Counted from the first letter of the stretch, positions 9,157 through 17,908 are shown. The stretch: DNA of 64,000 bases from Spirochaetia bacterium (GCA_029880285.1 JAOUOS010000006.1:62001-126000); one strand, 5' to 3'. The notes: generated by a model from the letters alone, not told the origin. Translations and numbers: made by a program.

Positions 9157-9696
9157 TTATATTTCTTCAAAATTTATTTCTTTAACTTCTTTCAACGGGG
9201 GTAATTCTTTAAGATCTTGTAATCCAAAATATTCTAAGAATTCTTTTGTTGTGCCATATAACCCGGGCTTACCGGGAGATTCTTTTTGACCTACTTGTTT
9301 TATCAATTTCTTAGAAATTAAAACGGTTACAACAGCTCTTGAATTTACACCGCGTACTTCTTCAATATCAAATAATGTTAAGGGTTGTTTATAAGCTATA
9401 ATAGCCAGAGTTTCAAGCATTGCTTTTGATAAAGTTTCTTTTTTATTTTCTTTTAAAAAATACTGAATACTGGTAAATACTTTTTTATCTGTTGAAAAAA
9501 AATATTTACTGCCGCCTTGATTTAAAAATATACCACCGTCTCTTTCTTGATAATCATCTATTAACGAATCAAGAATAATTTTAATTTCTTGATTTGTCTT
9601 AGACAATCCTTTGGCAATATCAGAAAGCTCTATGCCATCACCTGAGATAAAAACTATTGCCTCAACGGCTTTTTTGGTTTTTTCTAAATCATTCAT
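9157..9696 (-). CDS. scpB: Segregation and condensation protein B
   Basis: A 179-residue ScpB, the winged-helix kite subunit of the SMC-ScpA-ScpB condensin that organises and separates the chromosome. The N-terminal winged helix (AVEAIVFISGDGIELSDIA) and the second winged helix with ETLAIIAYKQP and EEVRGVNS are family hallmarks. The C-terminus is short and acidic. It sits between scpA (10 bases upstream) and pheA (3 bases downstream), so scpA and scpB are expressed together as in most bacteria. No smc gene is in the window. Confidence 0.95.
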   Translation of the reverse strand: MNDLEKTKKAVEAIVFISGDGIELSDIAKGLSKTNQEIKIILDSLIDDYQERDGGIFLNQGGSKYFFSTDKKVFTSIQYFLKENKKETLSKAMLETLAIIAYKQPLTLFDIEEVRGVNSRAVVTVLISKKLIKQVGQKESPGKPGLYGTTKEFLEYFGLQDLKELPPLKEVKEINFEEI

Positions 9697-9706
9697 TTTT
9701 TTACAA

Positions 9707-10456
9707 TTAATTATTATTTATATAATTTTTCTTAATTTTTATATCATCATTTTGAGAATCTTGTACAATCATTATTTCTCTCATTTTAGCCATTTCTAAT
9801 AAAGCAAGAAAAGTTCCAATTATTTTTAGTAAAGTAAATTTTTTTATAAATAAAAAAAATGATACTTCAGACTCTAAAAGAAGTATTTTTCTTAATTCAT
9901 TAATTATTAATTCAGTATTTATTTCTTCTTCTTCGATACTCATTAATTCTGATTTTTCAACTGATAATAAAAACTGTTGAAATGCTTTTAATAAAGCCAC
10001 TAAGTCTACATCTAGATAATCCTGGCCTTTTTCATAGTTGTGCCAAATTGCACCGCGGACCATATTCATATTTGCCATTTCTTCAATTTCTCTTAAGTTT
10101 TTCGCGGCTCCTTGAAATTTTTTATACTGCAAAAGCTGTTCAACCAGTTCTAATGGCAAAGAATCTGATTCATAATCATCGTCAATATTAGATGAAGGTG
10201 TCAGTAATTTAGACTTATAATAAATAAGCCGCGTTCCCATAACTATAAAATCAGCTTTTTCATCTATGGTAATATCATTTTTTTCAATATATAGGCAAAA
10301 ATCGTTAGTAATTCTTGTTAAAGAAACATTAAAAATATCCACTTCATAGCTTTCAATAAGCATCCATAATAAATCTAAAGGACCATTTTTACTAATACCT
10401 TCTTTCGTTTGTATATCAATTTTAAATTGATTTGTTTTTATTTCTGATAACACCAT
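9707..10456 (-). CDS. scpA: Segregation and condensation protein A
   Basis: A 249-residue ScpA, the kleisin subunit that bridges the two heads of the SMC dimer. The N-terminal part has the typical GPLDLLWMLIESYEVDIFNVSL motif, followed by a region rich in Glu/Ile helices and a C-terminal winged helix (about 180-230). Its ATG follows the trpS stop by a single base (TAA, T, ATG), which suggests translational coupling. scpB follows 10 bases later. It works with ScpB and SMC in chromosome compaction; the nearby parAB genes belong to the same segregation machinery. Confidence 0.92.
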   Translation of the reverse strand: MVLSEIKTNQFKIDIQTKEGISKNGPLDLLWMLIESYEVDIFNVSLTRITNDFCLYIEKNDITIDEKADFIVMGTRLIYYKSKLLTPSSNIDDDYESDSLPLELVEQLLQYKKFQGAAKNLREIEEMANMNMVRGAIWHNYEKGQDYLDVDLVALLKAFQQFLLSVEKSELMSIEEEEINTELIINELRKILLLESEVSFFLFIKKFTLLKIIGTFLALLEMAKMREIMIVQDSQNDDIKIKKNYINNN

Positions 10457-10457
10457 A

Positions 10458-11459
10458 TTAATGAAATCCTAATTTTTCTTTCAAGCGCTCCATTGTTTCA
10501 GAAGCCTTTTTTTTGGCTTTTTTAGCTCCGTCTGATAATATATCAAAAACTAAATTATGATCATCTTTTACTTCATGCCATTTTTCTCTAAAGGGAGTTA
10601 AATTTTTTACAATTTCAGAACCAATTATATTTTTACAATCTTTACAGCCTATAGAGGCGGTTTTACATCCACTTGATGCTTCATCTTTTCTATCTTTACA
10701 AAAAAAATCGTAATATGTAAATACGGGACAATTTAACGGATTGCCTTTATCTGTTTTTCTTATTCTTGCCGTATCGGTTTTCATTGTCATAATTTTTTTC
10801 ATTAAAGAATCTTCTTCTTCAGATAAAATTAATGTGTTATTATATGATTTACTCATTTTTCTGCCATCTGTACCTAATACTTTGGGAAATTTACTAAGAA
10901 GAGGTTTTGGCAATTTAAATACTTTTTCATCATTACCTGACTTATTAAAGTGATTAAATCGATTTACAATGTCTCTTGTTAAATCTAAATGTGGAAGTTG
11001 ATCTTCTCCTATGGGCACAAGATCAGCGTCATAAAGTAAAATATCAGCCGCTTGCAGAACGGGATATCCTAAAAAACCAAGTGAGTCAATATCTTTTTCA
11101 ACATTTTCCTGTTTTTCTTTATATGTAGGGTTTCTCATAAGCCAGGAAACGGGAGTATACATGCCTAAGATTACTGCTAATTCTGAATGCTGGGGAACAT
11201 CAGATTGTACAAAAATAACAGCTTTTTCGGGGTTAATACCCGCCGCTAACCAATCTGAAATTAAGGGTAAGATATAATTTTGAGCCTCTTTATAGTTTGA
11301 ATAAAAAACTGTCATAGAATGCAAATCTGCCGCCATAAAATAACAGTCATAATCGTGCTGCAAATGCACATAGTTTGTAAGAACACCCAAATAATGACCC
11401 AAGTGAAGTCTACCAGTTGGCTGCATTCCGCTTAAAATATGTTTTTTTTCTTTATTCAT
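10458..11459 (-). CDS. trpS: Tryptophanyl-tRNA synthetase
   Basis: A class I aminoacyl-tRNA synthetase that charges tRNA-Trp. The HIGH-type motif appears as HLGHY near residue 20, after GMQPTGR, and the second ATP-binding motif is KMSKS in GRKMSKSYNN. DLHSMT and the PVLQAADILLYDADLVPIGEDQ block are typical of TrpS. I place the start at the ATG at 11459, giving 333 residues, because it is followed at once by the family's usual N-terminus. An upstream TTG at 11486 would lie within the ThiS-like gene. A Cys-rich insert (residues about 270-285, CKTASIGCKDCK) is present, as in several bacterial TrpS proteins. Confidence 0.95.
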   Translation of the reverse strand: MNKEKKHILSGMQPTGRLHLGHYLGVLTNYVHLQHDYDCYFMAADLHSMTVFYSNYKEAQNYILPLISDWLAAGINPEKAVIFVQSDVPQHSELAVILGMYTPVSWLMRNPTYKEKQENVEKDIDSLGFLGYPVLQAADILLYDADLVPIGEDQLPHLDLTRDIVNRFNHFNKSGNDEKVFKLPKPLLSKFPKVLGTDGRKMSKSYNNTLILSEEEDSLMKKIMTMKTDTARIRKTDKGNPLNCPVFTYYDFFCKDRKDEASSGCKTASIGCKDCKNIIGSEIVKNLTPFREKWHEVKDDHNLVFDILSDGAKKAKKKASETMERLKEKLGFH

Positions 11460-11466
11460 ATAGGTT

Positions 11467-11670
11467 TTAACTACCGCCGCCGACAAAATGAATTATTTCT
11501 ATTTTATCAGATTCATTTAATATTATATCAGCAATTTTCTCTTTTTCTATTATATTTCCGTTTAATTCAATAACAACTCTATTGATATTTATATTTAAGT
11601 AACTCAATAGCTTTTCTATTGATTTATCTTCCAGATCATTTAAAAGTACATTGCTGCCATTTACTTTCAT
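11467..11670 (-). CDS. ThiS/MoaD-like sulfur carrier protein
   Basis: A 67-residue beta-grasp protein. The central part (VVIELNGNIIEKEKI) and the end (DKIEIIHFVGGG) match ThiS, the carrier that holds sulfur as a C-terminal thiocarboxylate for thiazole synthesis. The oddity is the C-terminus: the codons read Val-Gly-Gly-Gly-Ser-stop, one residue past the Gly-Gly that must be terminal for adenylation. No thiF, thiG or thiH is nearby. The gene overlaps the end of rsmE by 35 bases and is followed by trpS after 7 bases. It may need trimming before use, or may serve another role; I leave the symbol blank for that reason. Confidence 0.75.
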   Translation of the reverse strand: MKVNGSNVLLNDLEDKSIEKLLSYLNININRVVIELNGNIIEKEKIADIILNESDKIEIIHFVGGGS

Positions 11671-12418
11671 TATTTAACCGGTCTAAAATTAAATTTATAT
11701 GATATGTCACACATATGGCAGCTGTTTCTGAACGAAGAACATTGTGTGAAAGAGTGATATTTTGAAAATTGTTTTTTAGATACTCTTTCTCATCTTTTGA
11801 CCATCCGCCTTCGGGTCCATTAATAAAAATAATTTCATGAAAACTCTCAAAATTTTTGTTACTAATTTCTGTTAAACTATTATTGCTAGATACATCTGAC
11901 CAAAACACATATCGATTATCTGAATTTAACTGATAAATATTTTTAATCTCAAAACTAAAAAAAGGCATAATCGGGTTTTTTGATTGATATAAAGCATTTT
12001 CTGCCATTAAATTTAATTTTTCTTTATTCATTTCTTTAATCACACTTCTATCACTATCAATAAAATAAAACCCATTTACACCTAACTCAATAGACTTTTG
12101 AATTAAGAATTCCATATATTTTTTTTTAAGCATGGGCATTGCGATATAAAATGAAGGTTTTTTTTTATTTATTTTATAAGTTTCTTCAGGTTCATGTATT
12201 ATATTATCTTCAGTTAAATTTGCTAATATAACATTTTCAAGACCATTTGTTACCCATATTTTTACCTCATCTTTTACCCTTAGAACATTTCTTAGGTGAT
12301 GAAGATGCCTTTTAGGAAAGTTTATATTTTTCTTGTTTTTATATTCATTCCATTCAGATACATTTAGATAATAAAATCCGGCTTTATTATTATTTATCCA
12401 TGGATATAATTTACACAT
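11636..12418 (-). CDS. rsmE: 16S rRNA m3U1498 methyltransferase
   Basis: A 260-residue SPOUT-class methyltransferase that methylates U1498 of 16S rRNA using S-adenosylmethionine. The N-terminal PUA-like part contains HHLRNVLRVKDEVKIW. The C-terminal trefoil-knot part has the signature GPEGGWSKDEKEYL and then LSHNVLRSETAAI, which form the cofactor-binding knot. Length is normal for the family. It lies 4 bases downstream of the LolA-like gene and overlaps the ThiS-like gene. Confidence 0.93.
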   Translation of the reverse strand: MCKLYPWINNNKAGFYYLNVSEWNEYKNKKNINFPKRHLHHLRNVLRVKDEVKIWVTNGLENVILANLTEDNIIHEPEETYKINKKKPSFYIAMPMLKKKYMEFLIQKSIELGVNGFYFIDSDRSVIKEMNKEKLNLMAENALYQSKNPIMPFFSFEIKNIYQLNSDNRYVFWSDVSSNNSLTEISNKNFESFHEIIFINGPEGGWSKDEKEYLKNNFQNITLSHNVLRSETAAICVTYHINLILDRLNNESKWQQCTFK

Positions 12419-12422
12419 ATAA

Positions 12423-13202
12423 TTAATTTTGAATATATTTTATATCAAATAATTCTTTTTTAATGGGAATATCTTTAGTATTATTAAAAAATTCAAGTAT
12501 TGATATATGGTTTAACGTCACATTAGTAACTTTCCATTTAATAGGATACTCTTTCAAGCTTGTATCATCTTTTTCTTTAATAGAAAATTTTCCATAGTCA
12601 AATTCTAATCTTTTCATTAAAACTTTACTTTTATCATAGTAATCGAATCGTTTTACTTGGTAATTACTATTTTCATCTACATAAATTTCAATAAAGCTAT
12701 AATTATTTTCTTTAATAGGGAATATCTTAAATTTCATAATATTATCATTTTCAATACTATATTCTTCATCTACTCTATAATCTTCTATTAAAGGTCTATT
12801 TATAATATCAAAAACAGTAAAATCTGATTTTAAAACATTCAATGAGAAATCATAGATACTTTTTTTATATACTTTTTTAATAACATAATCATAAATATAA
12901 ATATTTAATTTATCATAATCATATAAAATTTTTAAATCTTTACCGTTTTTTACAGAATTAAATAGAAACAAAGATTTATTTTTTTTTAGATAATGTAAAA
13001 TCTTATAAATTCTTATTTTTTTATCAGATAATATAGTTAACTGCGCTTTATTTAACCCTTCGGCATATTTAATTTCTTCAGATATTTTCTGAAATATGCT
13101 TTGAAGATCTTTTATACCACTGTTTTTATTTTGCTGAGAAAATATTTTACTATTTACAAGAAAAACAATTAAAAGAAATATAAAAATAAATTTTTTCGCC
13201 AT
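12423..13202 (-). CDS. LolA-like periplasmic protein (outer-membrane lipoprotein-sorting family)
   Basis: A 259-residue protein with a clear signal peptide (MAKKFIFIFLLIVFLVNSKIFS). The pattern of short strands with Lys/Tyr/Asp (DLKILYDYDKLNIYIYDYVIKKVYKKS) matches the half-barrel fold of LolA-like proteins, some of which carry lipoproteins through the periplasm; the wider family is functionally mixed. No lipobox is seen, so it should be soluble after export. It sits 71 bases after the TPR-GreA gene and 4 bases before rsmE. The fold call is moderate and the client is unknown. Confidence 0.55.
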   Translation of the reverse strand: MAKKFIFIFLLIVFLVNSKIFSQQNKNSGIKDLQSIFQKISEEIKYAEGLNKAQLTILSDKKIRIYKILHYLKKNKSLFLFNSVKNGKDLKILYDYDKLNIYIYDYVIKKVYKKSIYDFSLNVLKSDFTVFDIINRPLIEDYRVDEEYSIENDNIMKFKIFPIKENNYSFIEIYVDENSNYQVKRFDYYDKSKVLMKRLEFDYGKFSIKEKDDTSLKEYPIKWKVTNVTLNHISILEFFNNTKDIPIKKELFDIKYIQN

Positions 13203-13273
13203 CTACTTTGCCAAAAAAATCTTTAATGATAAAAAATAAATTTATTTTTATAAAATGGCAGATAATTCTTAGT

Positions 13274-16087
13274 TTAAATTAAATACCCGTCTTCATTAAC
13301 TGTTTTTTGCATTGAAATAATTTCTAATTTTTGTTCCTGAGAGCCTTTACCAAATGTCACAATCTCTCCTTTCTTTCTGCCAATTATTGCCTGTCCTAAC
13401 GGAGATTTATATGAAATAATACCTTTATCTACATCGGCATCCCACTGATCTAAAATTGAATATACAAATATATCTTGTGTATTTTGGTCCTTTAATCTAA
13501 CTTTGGAACCAACAGTTACTGTATCTAATGATACATTTGAAGCTTTTAGCAAAATTACTTTTTTTATTTGGCCTTCCAGCTTTGTAACTGTTGCCTGTAA
13601 TATACTCTGCCTTTCTAATGCGGCCTTGTATTCTGCGTTTTCTCTTAAGTCACCTTTTTCTTGCGCTATACCAATTTCTTCTGAATTTTCCGGAATTTCT
13701 ACTTTCAATAAGTGTTCGAGTTCTTTTTTCATGCTTTCTAATGCATTTTGAGTACCCACACTTTCGCCTGATTTTTCTAGTTTTTCAATAAATGATTCAC
13801 CGCTTGCTTCTTTTTTCTCAGCTATATCTTCTTTAAATTCATCTGGATGCATTTCGTGTAAAGTTTTAATTATCATTTCTCTTTCTGGTTCAGAAAACAA
13901 TCCCGCATCTTTAATTAGAGACGCCATTTTTCTAACAGAATTTTTAGCGTATTTAACAATATTTTTTTCAAAGTCATCTTTAAGTGTACCAAAATAAATT
14001 TCTCTTGCCGCGTTTCTTAATTTTGTGCCTTTCTGCTCGAGCTTTGGAATATTGCGCGCTATTCTAAAAAAACTTAAGATAAGATCTTCCATTTCTATAT
14101 TTTTTATTTCAATGGCGCCTGTTATAATTTGTTTAAATACCCATAAAAAGATTTCAGCTGAATTATTTGTGTCTTTTTTTATAATTGCTATAAATTCATT
14201 TAACTCTTGCCATGCTTCAGCAATAATAAGTTCATTAATTAAGTTTTTGTGAATTTTAATAGGCAGCTGCACTAACATCTTAATATATAAATTTTTCCAG
14301 TCGGGATGATATTGCTTTAACCATTTAGCATATTGTTTTTTAATTTCAAGTTCTTTAATATGTAATGAAAGAATTGAAACCTCATTTTTTGTCTGTTGTT
14401 TAATAATACTAGATATATTATCTAATGTCTGTTTATCATACAAGGGCTCTTCATCATGCAGAGAGTTTTTCATTAAATCTAAAGTCCAAATACTCTGCAA
14501 ACGCACATCATTTTCGGGTGATTTTAGTCCTTCAATAAAAAAGGGCTGCATATATTCTAAAGCATCGATAATTTCAGAAGTATCTTTAGATTTCATGGTT
14601 GATACAGCGACCTGTACCCTTTCATCAAAATTTTGCGCAGCCTGAAATTTATCTATAGCGCTCTCAGAAAAAGTAATGGGGGCTTCATATAACTCAACAA
14701 TATCTTTTTTTTGAGAAGAAATGCCTATTAATTTATCCTTTAATATTTCTTGTCTTACCTTACTCCAGAATTTTGACCAGTCTTTTAGCTGAACATATTT
14801 ATCAATTAATTCTTGCTTGATAGCTGTTAAAGAAATTTTATTGCCAAATGAAGAAATTAAGAGCTTAAAAAACGCAATAATATCTTCATCAAATAACTTT
14901 TTCAATTTTTCAGGATTTTCATACTGATGAACTAAAAAATGATCTTCTTTTAATGGTTTTAATGATTTTAAGGCCATTTGAATCTCCATTTTATGGCCCT
15001 GCTTATTTTTAAAATCTATAGTCATTTCTTTAGTATTTAAGTCTATTATTTTACCAACCCCCCAGCTTCTATGGTAAACATAATTATCTTTATCAAAGAC
15101 GATGTTGGTTTCAAAATTCTGAATAGAGCTTAAAATATTTCGCTTTACATTTAATAATCCACTATACTTAATAAAATCTTCTAAAAGAGAGTGATCTTTA
15201 TATTTTTCACGATACGCTTTTAATAATTCATTTTTAAACCGTACATAATTAGGGTTATACTCTAATATTTTTTTACATAAAATAATTGTATTTTCAACAT
15301 CTTCTTTTTTTAAATAGTGATGCGTTAGTTTTACATATAAATCAGCTAGAATTTCTTTTTGTCTATGCCCGCTTAGTATTCTTTCAATTTTTCTGAAAAA
15401 TAAAAAATCATCCGGTATAAGATCTATTAACTTATTCCAAACATTTTTTAATTTTTCAAATTGCAGGTTTTTAGCGTAAGCTTCTGTTGCTTGCTTATAA
15501 AATAAAATTCCTTTATCAAGATCAGAGTTAATAATGGCGTCAGCATATTTTAGCGCAATATCAGGATTTTTTCTATCTATTCTGGCTAGTTTTTCAAGTA
15601 CAGGAATAGCTTCTTTTGTTTTACCAAGTTTTTCAAGAGCATTTGCTTTTGCCCGTAAAATTGTTCTATTTTCGCTAACCTGAAGCATTTTATCAGATAA
15701 ATAATCAACCACTGCCCATTTCGCGATATCTTGAAATTGATCTAGTAATTGCTTTAAATAAATTAATTCATCGGGAGAGCTTTTCTTCAGAGCTATCATG
15801 CCTAAAAAATATCTGGCAGCTATAGAAGCATCATATTCAATTAGATGCTCTTTTGATAATTCTTTCATTTTTTCCAAAAAATTTTCTTCGCCAGCTTTTT
15901 GAAGCAAATCTTCCAGCAATCTAAATCGAGAAATACTTACATTTTTAGCTGATATTCTTGTCCACTTTTCTTCATTAAATTGATTTTGAATTTTTTCTGC
16001 AATAGATGCATTAGCGGTTTCTTTATTTTCCGCAGATTTTGCATTCGTTTCTTCTTTCGTTTCTTCTTCTGATTGTGCCATAGTCAT
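13274..16087 (-). CDS. greA: TPR-domain protein fused to C-terminal GreA transcript cleavage factor
   Basis: At 937 residues this is about six times the length of ordinary GreA. Residues 1-780 are almost wholly helical, with recognisable tetratricopeptide repeats around 155-300. The last ~155 residues carry the GreA coiled coil with its conserved tip (GDLRENAEYKAA, which inserts acidic residues into the RNA polymerase secondary channel) and the FKBP-like C-terminal domain with SPLGQAIIGRKKGEIV. GreA rescues backtracked polymerase by stimulating RNA cleavage. A long N-terminal extension of this sort is known from spirochaetes and is one of the reasons for the assignment here. The acidic N-terminus (SEEETKEE) may be disordered. 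It lies downstream of the flaA pair, separated from them by a terminator. Confidence 0.9.
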   Translation of the reverse strand: MTMAQSEEETKEETNAKSAENKETANASIAEKIQNQFNEEKWTRISAKNVSISRFRLLEDLLQKAGEENFLEKMKELSKEHLIEYDASIAARYFLGMIALKKSSPDELIYLKQLLDQFQDIAKWAVVDYLSDKMLQVSENRTILRAKANALEKLGKTKEAIPVLEKLARIDRKNPDIALKYADAIINSDLDKGILFYKQATEAYAKNLQFEKLKNVWNKLIDLIPDDFLFFRKIERILSGHRQKEILADLYVKLTHHYLKKEDVENTIILCKKILEYNPNYVRFKNELLKAYREKYKDHSLLEDFIKYSGLLNVKRNILSSIQNFETNIVFDKDNYVYHRSWGVGKIIDLNTKEMTIDFKNKQGHKMEIQMALKSLKPLKEDHFLVHQYENPEKLKKLFDEDIIAFFKLLISSFGNKISLTAIKQELIDKYVQLKDWSKFWSKVRQEILKDKLIGISSQKKDIVELYEAPITFSESAIDKFQAAQNFDERVQVAVSTMKSKDTSEIIDALEYMQPFFIEGLKSPENDVRLQSIWTLDLMKNSLHDEEPLYDKQTLDNISSIIKQQTKNEVSILSLHIKELEIKKQYAKWLKQYHPDWKNLYIKMLVQLPIKIHKNLINELIIAEAWQELNEFIAIIKKDTNNSAEIFLWVFKQIITGAIEIKNIEMEDLILSFFRIARNIPKLEQKGTKLRNAAREIYFGTLKDDFEKNIVKYAKNSVRKMASLIKDAGLFSEPEREMIIKTLHEMHPDEFKEDIAEKKEASGESFIEKLEKSGESVGTQNALESMKKELEHLLKVEIPENSEEIGIAQEKGDLRENAEYKAALERQSILQATVTKLEGQIKKVILLKASNVSLDTVTVGSKVRLKDQNTQDIFVYSILDQWDADVDKGIISYKSPLGQAIIGRKKGEIVTFGKGSQEQKLEIISMQKTVNEDGYLI

Positions 16088-16123
16088 TTTTAACTTTAAG
16101 TTCTTAATTAATTTTCCGTAGAT

Positions 16124-16158
16124 AAAAAAAAGACAGTAGCAAAACTACTGTCTTTTTT
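16124..16158 (-). terminator. Rho-independent terminator after the flaA pair
   Basis: A perfect 9-bp stem (AGACAGTAG at 16131-16139 with CTACTGTCT at 16145-16153) and a 5-base loop. On the minus strand it is followed by a run of T, and on the plus strand also by T, so it could act both ways. It lies about 75 bases past the stop of the second flaA gene and upstream of the TPR-GreA gene, so it separates these transcripts. Confidence 0.85.
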
Positions 16159-16229
16159 ATAATTTAGGTAAAAAATAAATTTCTACCAATACTGTCAATT
16201 ACTATTTAATATAGAGTTTACCATTTTCC

Positions 16230-17060
16230 TTACTTTTTCTGATTTTTAGGTGCGCTATTTTGCTTTTGTGGCTTTTCACTTTTTAAGCTTTGGCCATAAT
16301 CTTTGGCTTTTTCTTTATTTTGCCTATCTTCTTCATCAAAATTTATCTCATCACCCCCAAATTGAACCTGATAAGAATCTGATAAAACTTTTAATCCATC
16401 AAAAAATAAATATACGTCTTCTTTGCCTGAATTAGGTGTCGATCTAATTACAAATTTCTTTAGAACGAGGTTCTTATTAGGTGGAAAAGATTCAATATCC
16501 TGAGGAATTGACACTGGTATTTTAGCAATTAGTGGTCTCCAACCAATAAAATTTAACGATCCAAATTTTAGTAAATGCGTATCTCCACGCCAGTCTTCTA
16601 CCCATGCTTCCATATTATAATCATTGCCTCTGCCAAGAACATAGACACCAACAGCGCGTACTTTGCCTGGAAGCGATATGCCTTGAATATCAACAAAGGC
16701 TCTCTCGTTTTTTTCATCTAACTGACCTAGGTAACGGCGAATTGTATTTTTTGGCGTTAAAGTTACACTATTATAACCTTGATAAGCAAAACTGAACTTT
16801 AATCCCAAGGATTTTTTATTGTTTTGGTCATCTGAAAGATTTTTTGGAACACCATCAACTAGCTTAACTTCTGCCTTGCCAATTGGTAACGATGGACTGG
16901 CTTTTACTTCCCATTCATCGGTTTCCCAGCTTTCAACAGTTTTAGAGCTTACTTCTAAAGCATCAATATCAACTTCCTGCCCAAATTTATTTCTTTCAGC
17001 AAATATTATACTGCTTATAAACCCGTATACTAATAATATTAATAAAACTTTCTTATTCAT
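16230..17060 (-). CDS. flaA: Flagellar filament outer-layer (sheath) protein FlaA, second copy
   Basis: A 276-residue exported protein with signal peptide (MNKKVLLILLVYGFISSIIFAE) and the FlaA core. That core comprises a WETDEWEVKAS start, a lectin-like beta-rich centre (VRAVGVYVLGRGNDYNMEAWVEDWRGD), the conserved LNFIGWRPL segment and a C-terminal block ending FFDGLKVL. In spirochaetes FlaA forms or decorates the sheath of the periplasmic flagellar filament. A lysine/glutamine-rich tail follows residue 245. GGAG lies six bases before the ATG. It is 31 bases downstream of a related gene, so the two are one operon, as in Leptospira, which has two adjacent flaA genes. Confidence 0.9.
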   Translation of the reverse strand: MNKKVLLILLVYGFISSIIFAERNKFGQEVDIDALEVSSKTVESWETDEWEVKASPSLPIGKAEVKLVDGVPKNLSDDQNNKKSLGLKFSFAYQGYNSVTLTPKNTIRRYLGQLDEKNERAFVDIQGISLPGKVRAVGVYVLGRGNDYNMEAWVEDWRGDTHLLKFGSLNFIGWRPLIAKIPVSIPQDIESFPPNKNLVLKKFVIRSTPNSGKEDVYLFFDGLKVLSDSYQVQFGGDEINFDEEDRQNKEKAKDYGQSLKSEKPQKQNSAPKNQKK

Positions 17061-17091
17061 TTTGTTCTCCTTAAAACATGCTATAAAAATT

Positions 17092-17853
17092 TTACCAGGT
17101 ATCTTTTATTAAACTACCCGGATAATCTTCATCTGTTTTATCAACTTTCATGCTCAAATTATCGACATAAAAATAAAAATCACCACCAATTTCTTTTACG
17201 TCTGACTGAACAAATAAAGATACAAAATGTAGATTTTTATCTAACAGAGCAAATCTAGGACTTTGCGGTAGCCAGCCTGGGACAGTTACAGATAACTTTC
17301 TCCAGCCCAAATAATCTAACCGGCCTACTCTTAATTTATGAAGTCTGCCTCTATAGTCTCTAAGTTTTACATACAATGTATGCCTAAATTTTCTACCTAA
17401 TGCCCATACATCTATTTGTCTGCCAATACCTTTTATTATATTTTCATGAGGGGGTTTAACTTCTACCCTATCAAAGCCTCTATCATTAACAAAAGTTTTA
17501 ATCCCTAATACATGATTCTTACCGGCTACAAATTGATTTTTTTCTTCTTGCGTGAGATTGTTAGGATTATATTTATCTTCAATTGGACCCATTTGAACAA
17601 CTTTCTTAATTTTTGTGGTTCCTATGGGAGTAGTTGAAAAAGCCCGCCAGTCTTCCGATTCTTCAAAATCATTTATCATCATATCAAATAAAGCTGATTT
17701 TGATTCTGCCTTTTTAGGCTCTTCTTTTTTAGGCTGTGCTTTTTGCTGCGGTTGTTGTTGCTGCTGCTGTTGCTGCGCGTATATAAAGCCCGCGAGAACA
17801 AACACAAGTGCTGCGACCGCTGATTTCAAAAATCCTTTTTTTAATATATTCAT
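17092..17853 (-). CDS. flaA: Flagellar filament outer-layer (sheath) protein FlaA, first copy, with polyglutamine N-terminus
   Basis: A 253-residue FlaA homologue. After the signal peptide (to about residue 26, ...GFIYA) the mature protein begins with a run of eight glutamines, then PQQ and a Lys/Pro/Glu-rich linker, before the FlaA fold starts near residue 53 (SALFDMMINDFEESEDW). Conserved landmarks are RQIDVWALGRKFRHTLYVKLRDYRGR, the GRLDYLGWRKL motif shared with the downstream copy, and a C-terminal FYFYVDNL. A strong GGAG ribosome site precedes the ATG. It is the promoter-proximal gene of the pair and should be a periplasmic flagellar sheath component. The Q run is unusual and is encoded by mixed CAA/CAG codons. 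Confidence 0.9.
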   Translation of the reverse strand: MNILKKGFLKSAVAALVFVLAGFIYAQQQQQQQQPQQKAQPKKEEPKKAESKSALFDMMINDFEESEDWRAFSTTPIGTTKIKKVVQMGPIEDKYNPNNLTQEEKNQFVAGKNHVLGIKTFVNDRGFDRVEVKPPHENIIKGIGRQIDVWALGRKFRHTLYVKLRDYRGRLHKLRVGRLDYLGWRKLSVTVPGWLPQSPRFALLDKNLHFVSLFVQSDVKEIGGDFYFYVDNLSMKVDKTDEDYPGSLIKDTW

Positions 17854-17871
17854 GGTAAACTCCTTTTTACC

Positions 17872-17908
17872 GTCACAAAGTATATCAATAACATGATATA
17901 TACGTGAC
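17872..17908. promoter_or_regulatory. Inverted repeat upstream of the flaA operon
   Basis: An imperfect inverted repeat of about 15-16 bases per arm (GTCACAAAGTATATCA and TGATATATACGTGAC, 6-base spacer) lies just upstream of the ribosome binding site of the first flaA gene. It could be an operator for a dimeric regulator or a 5'-leader hairpin. No convincing sigma-28 promoter was found beside it. Confidence 0.4.

Noticed and set aside
11467..12418. Thiamine (TPP) riboswitch near the ThiS-like gene
   Set aside because: The gene is embedded between overlapping coding regions, and no CTGAGA-type conserved elements are present upstream.
17615..17896. Cysteine-rich open frame opposite the first flaA gene
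   Set aside because: It is the antisense of the polyglutamine tract and of a well-supported gene; no ribosome site or family.
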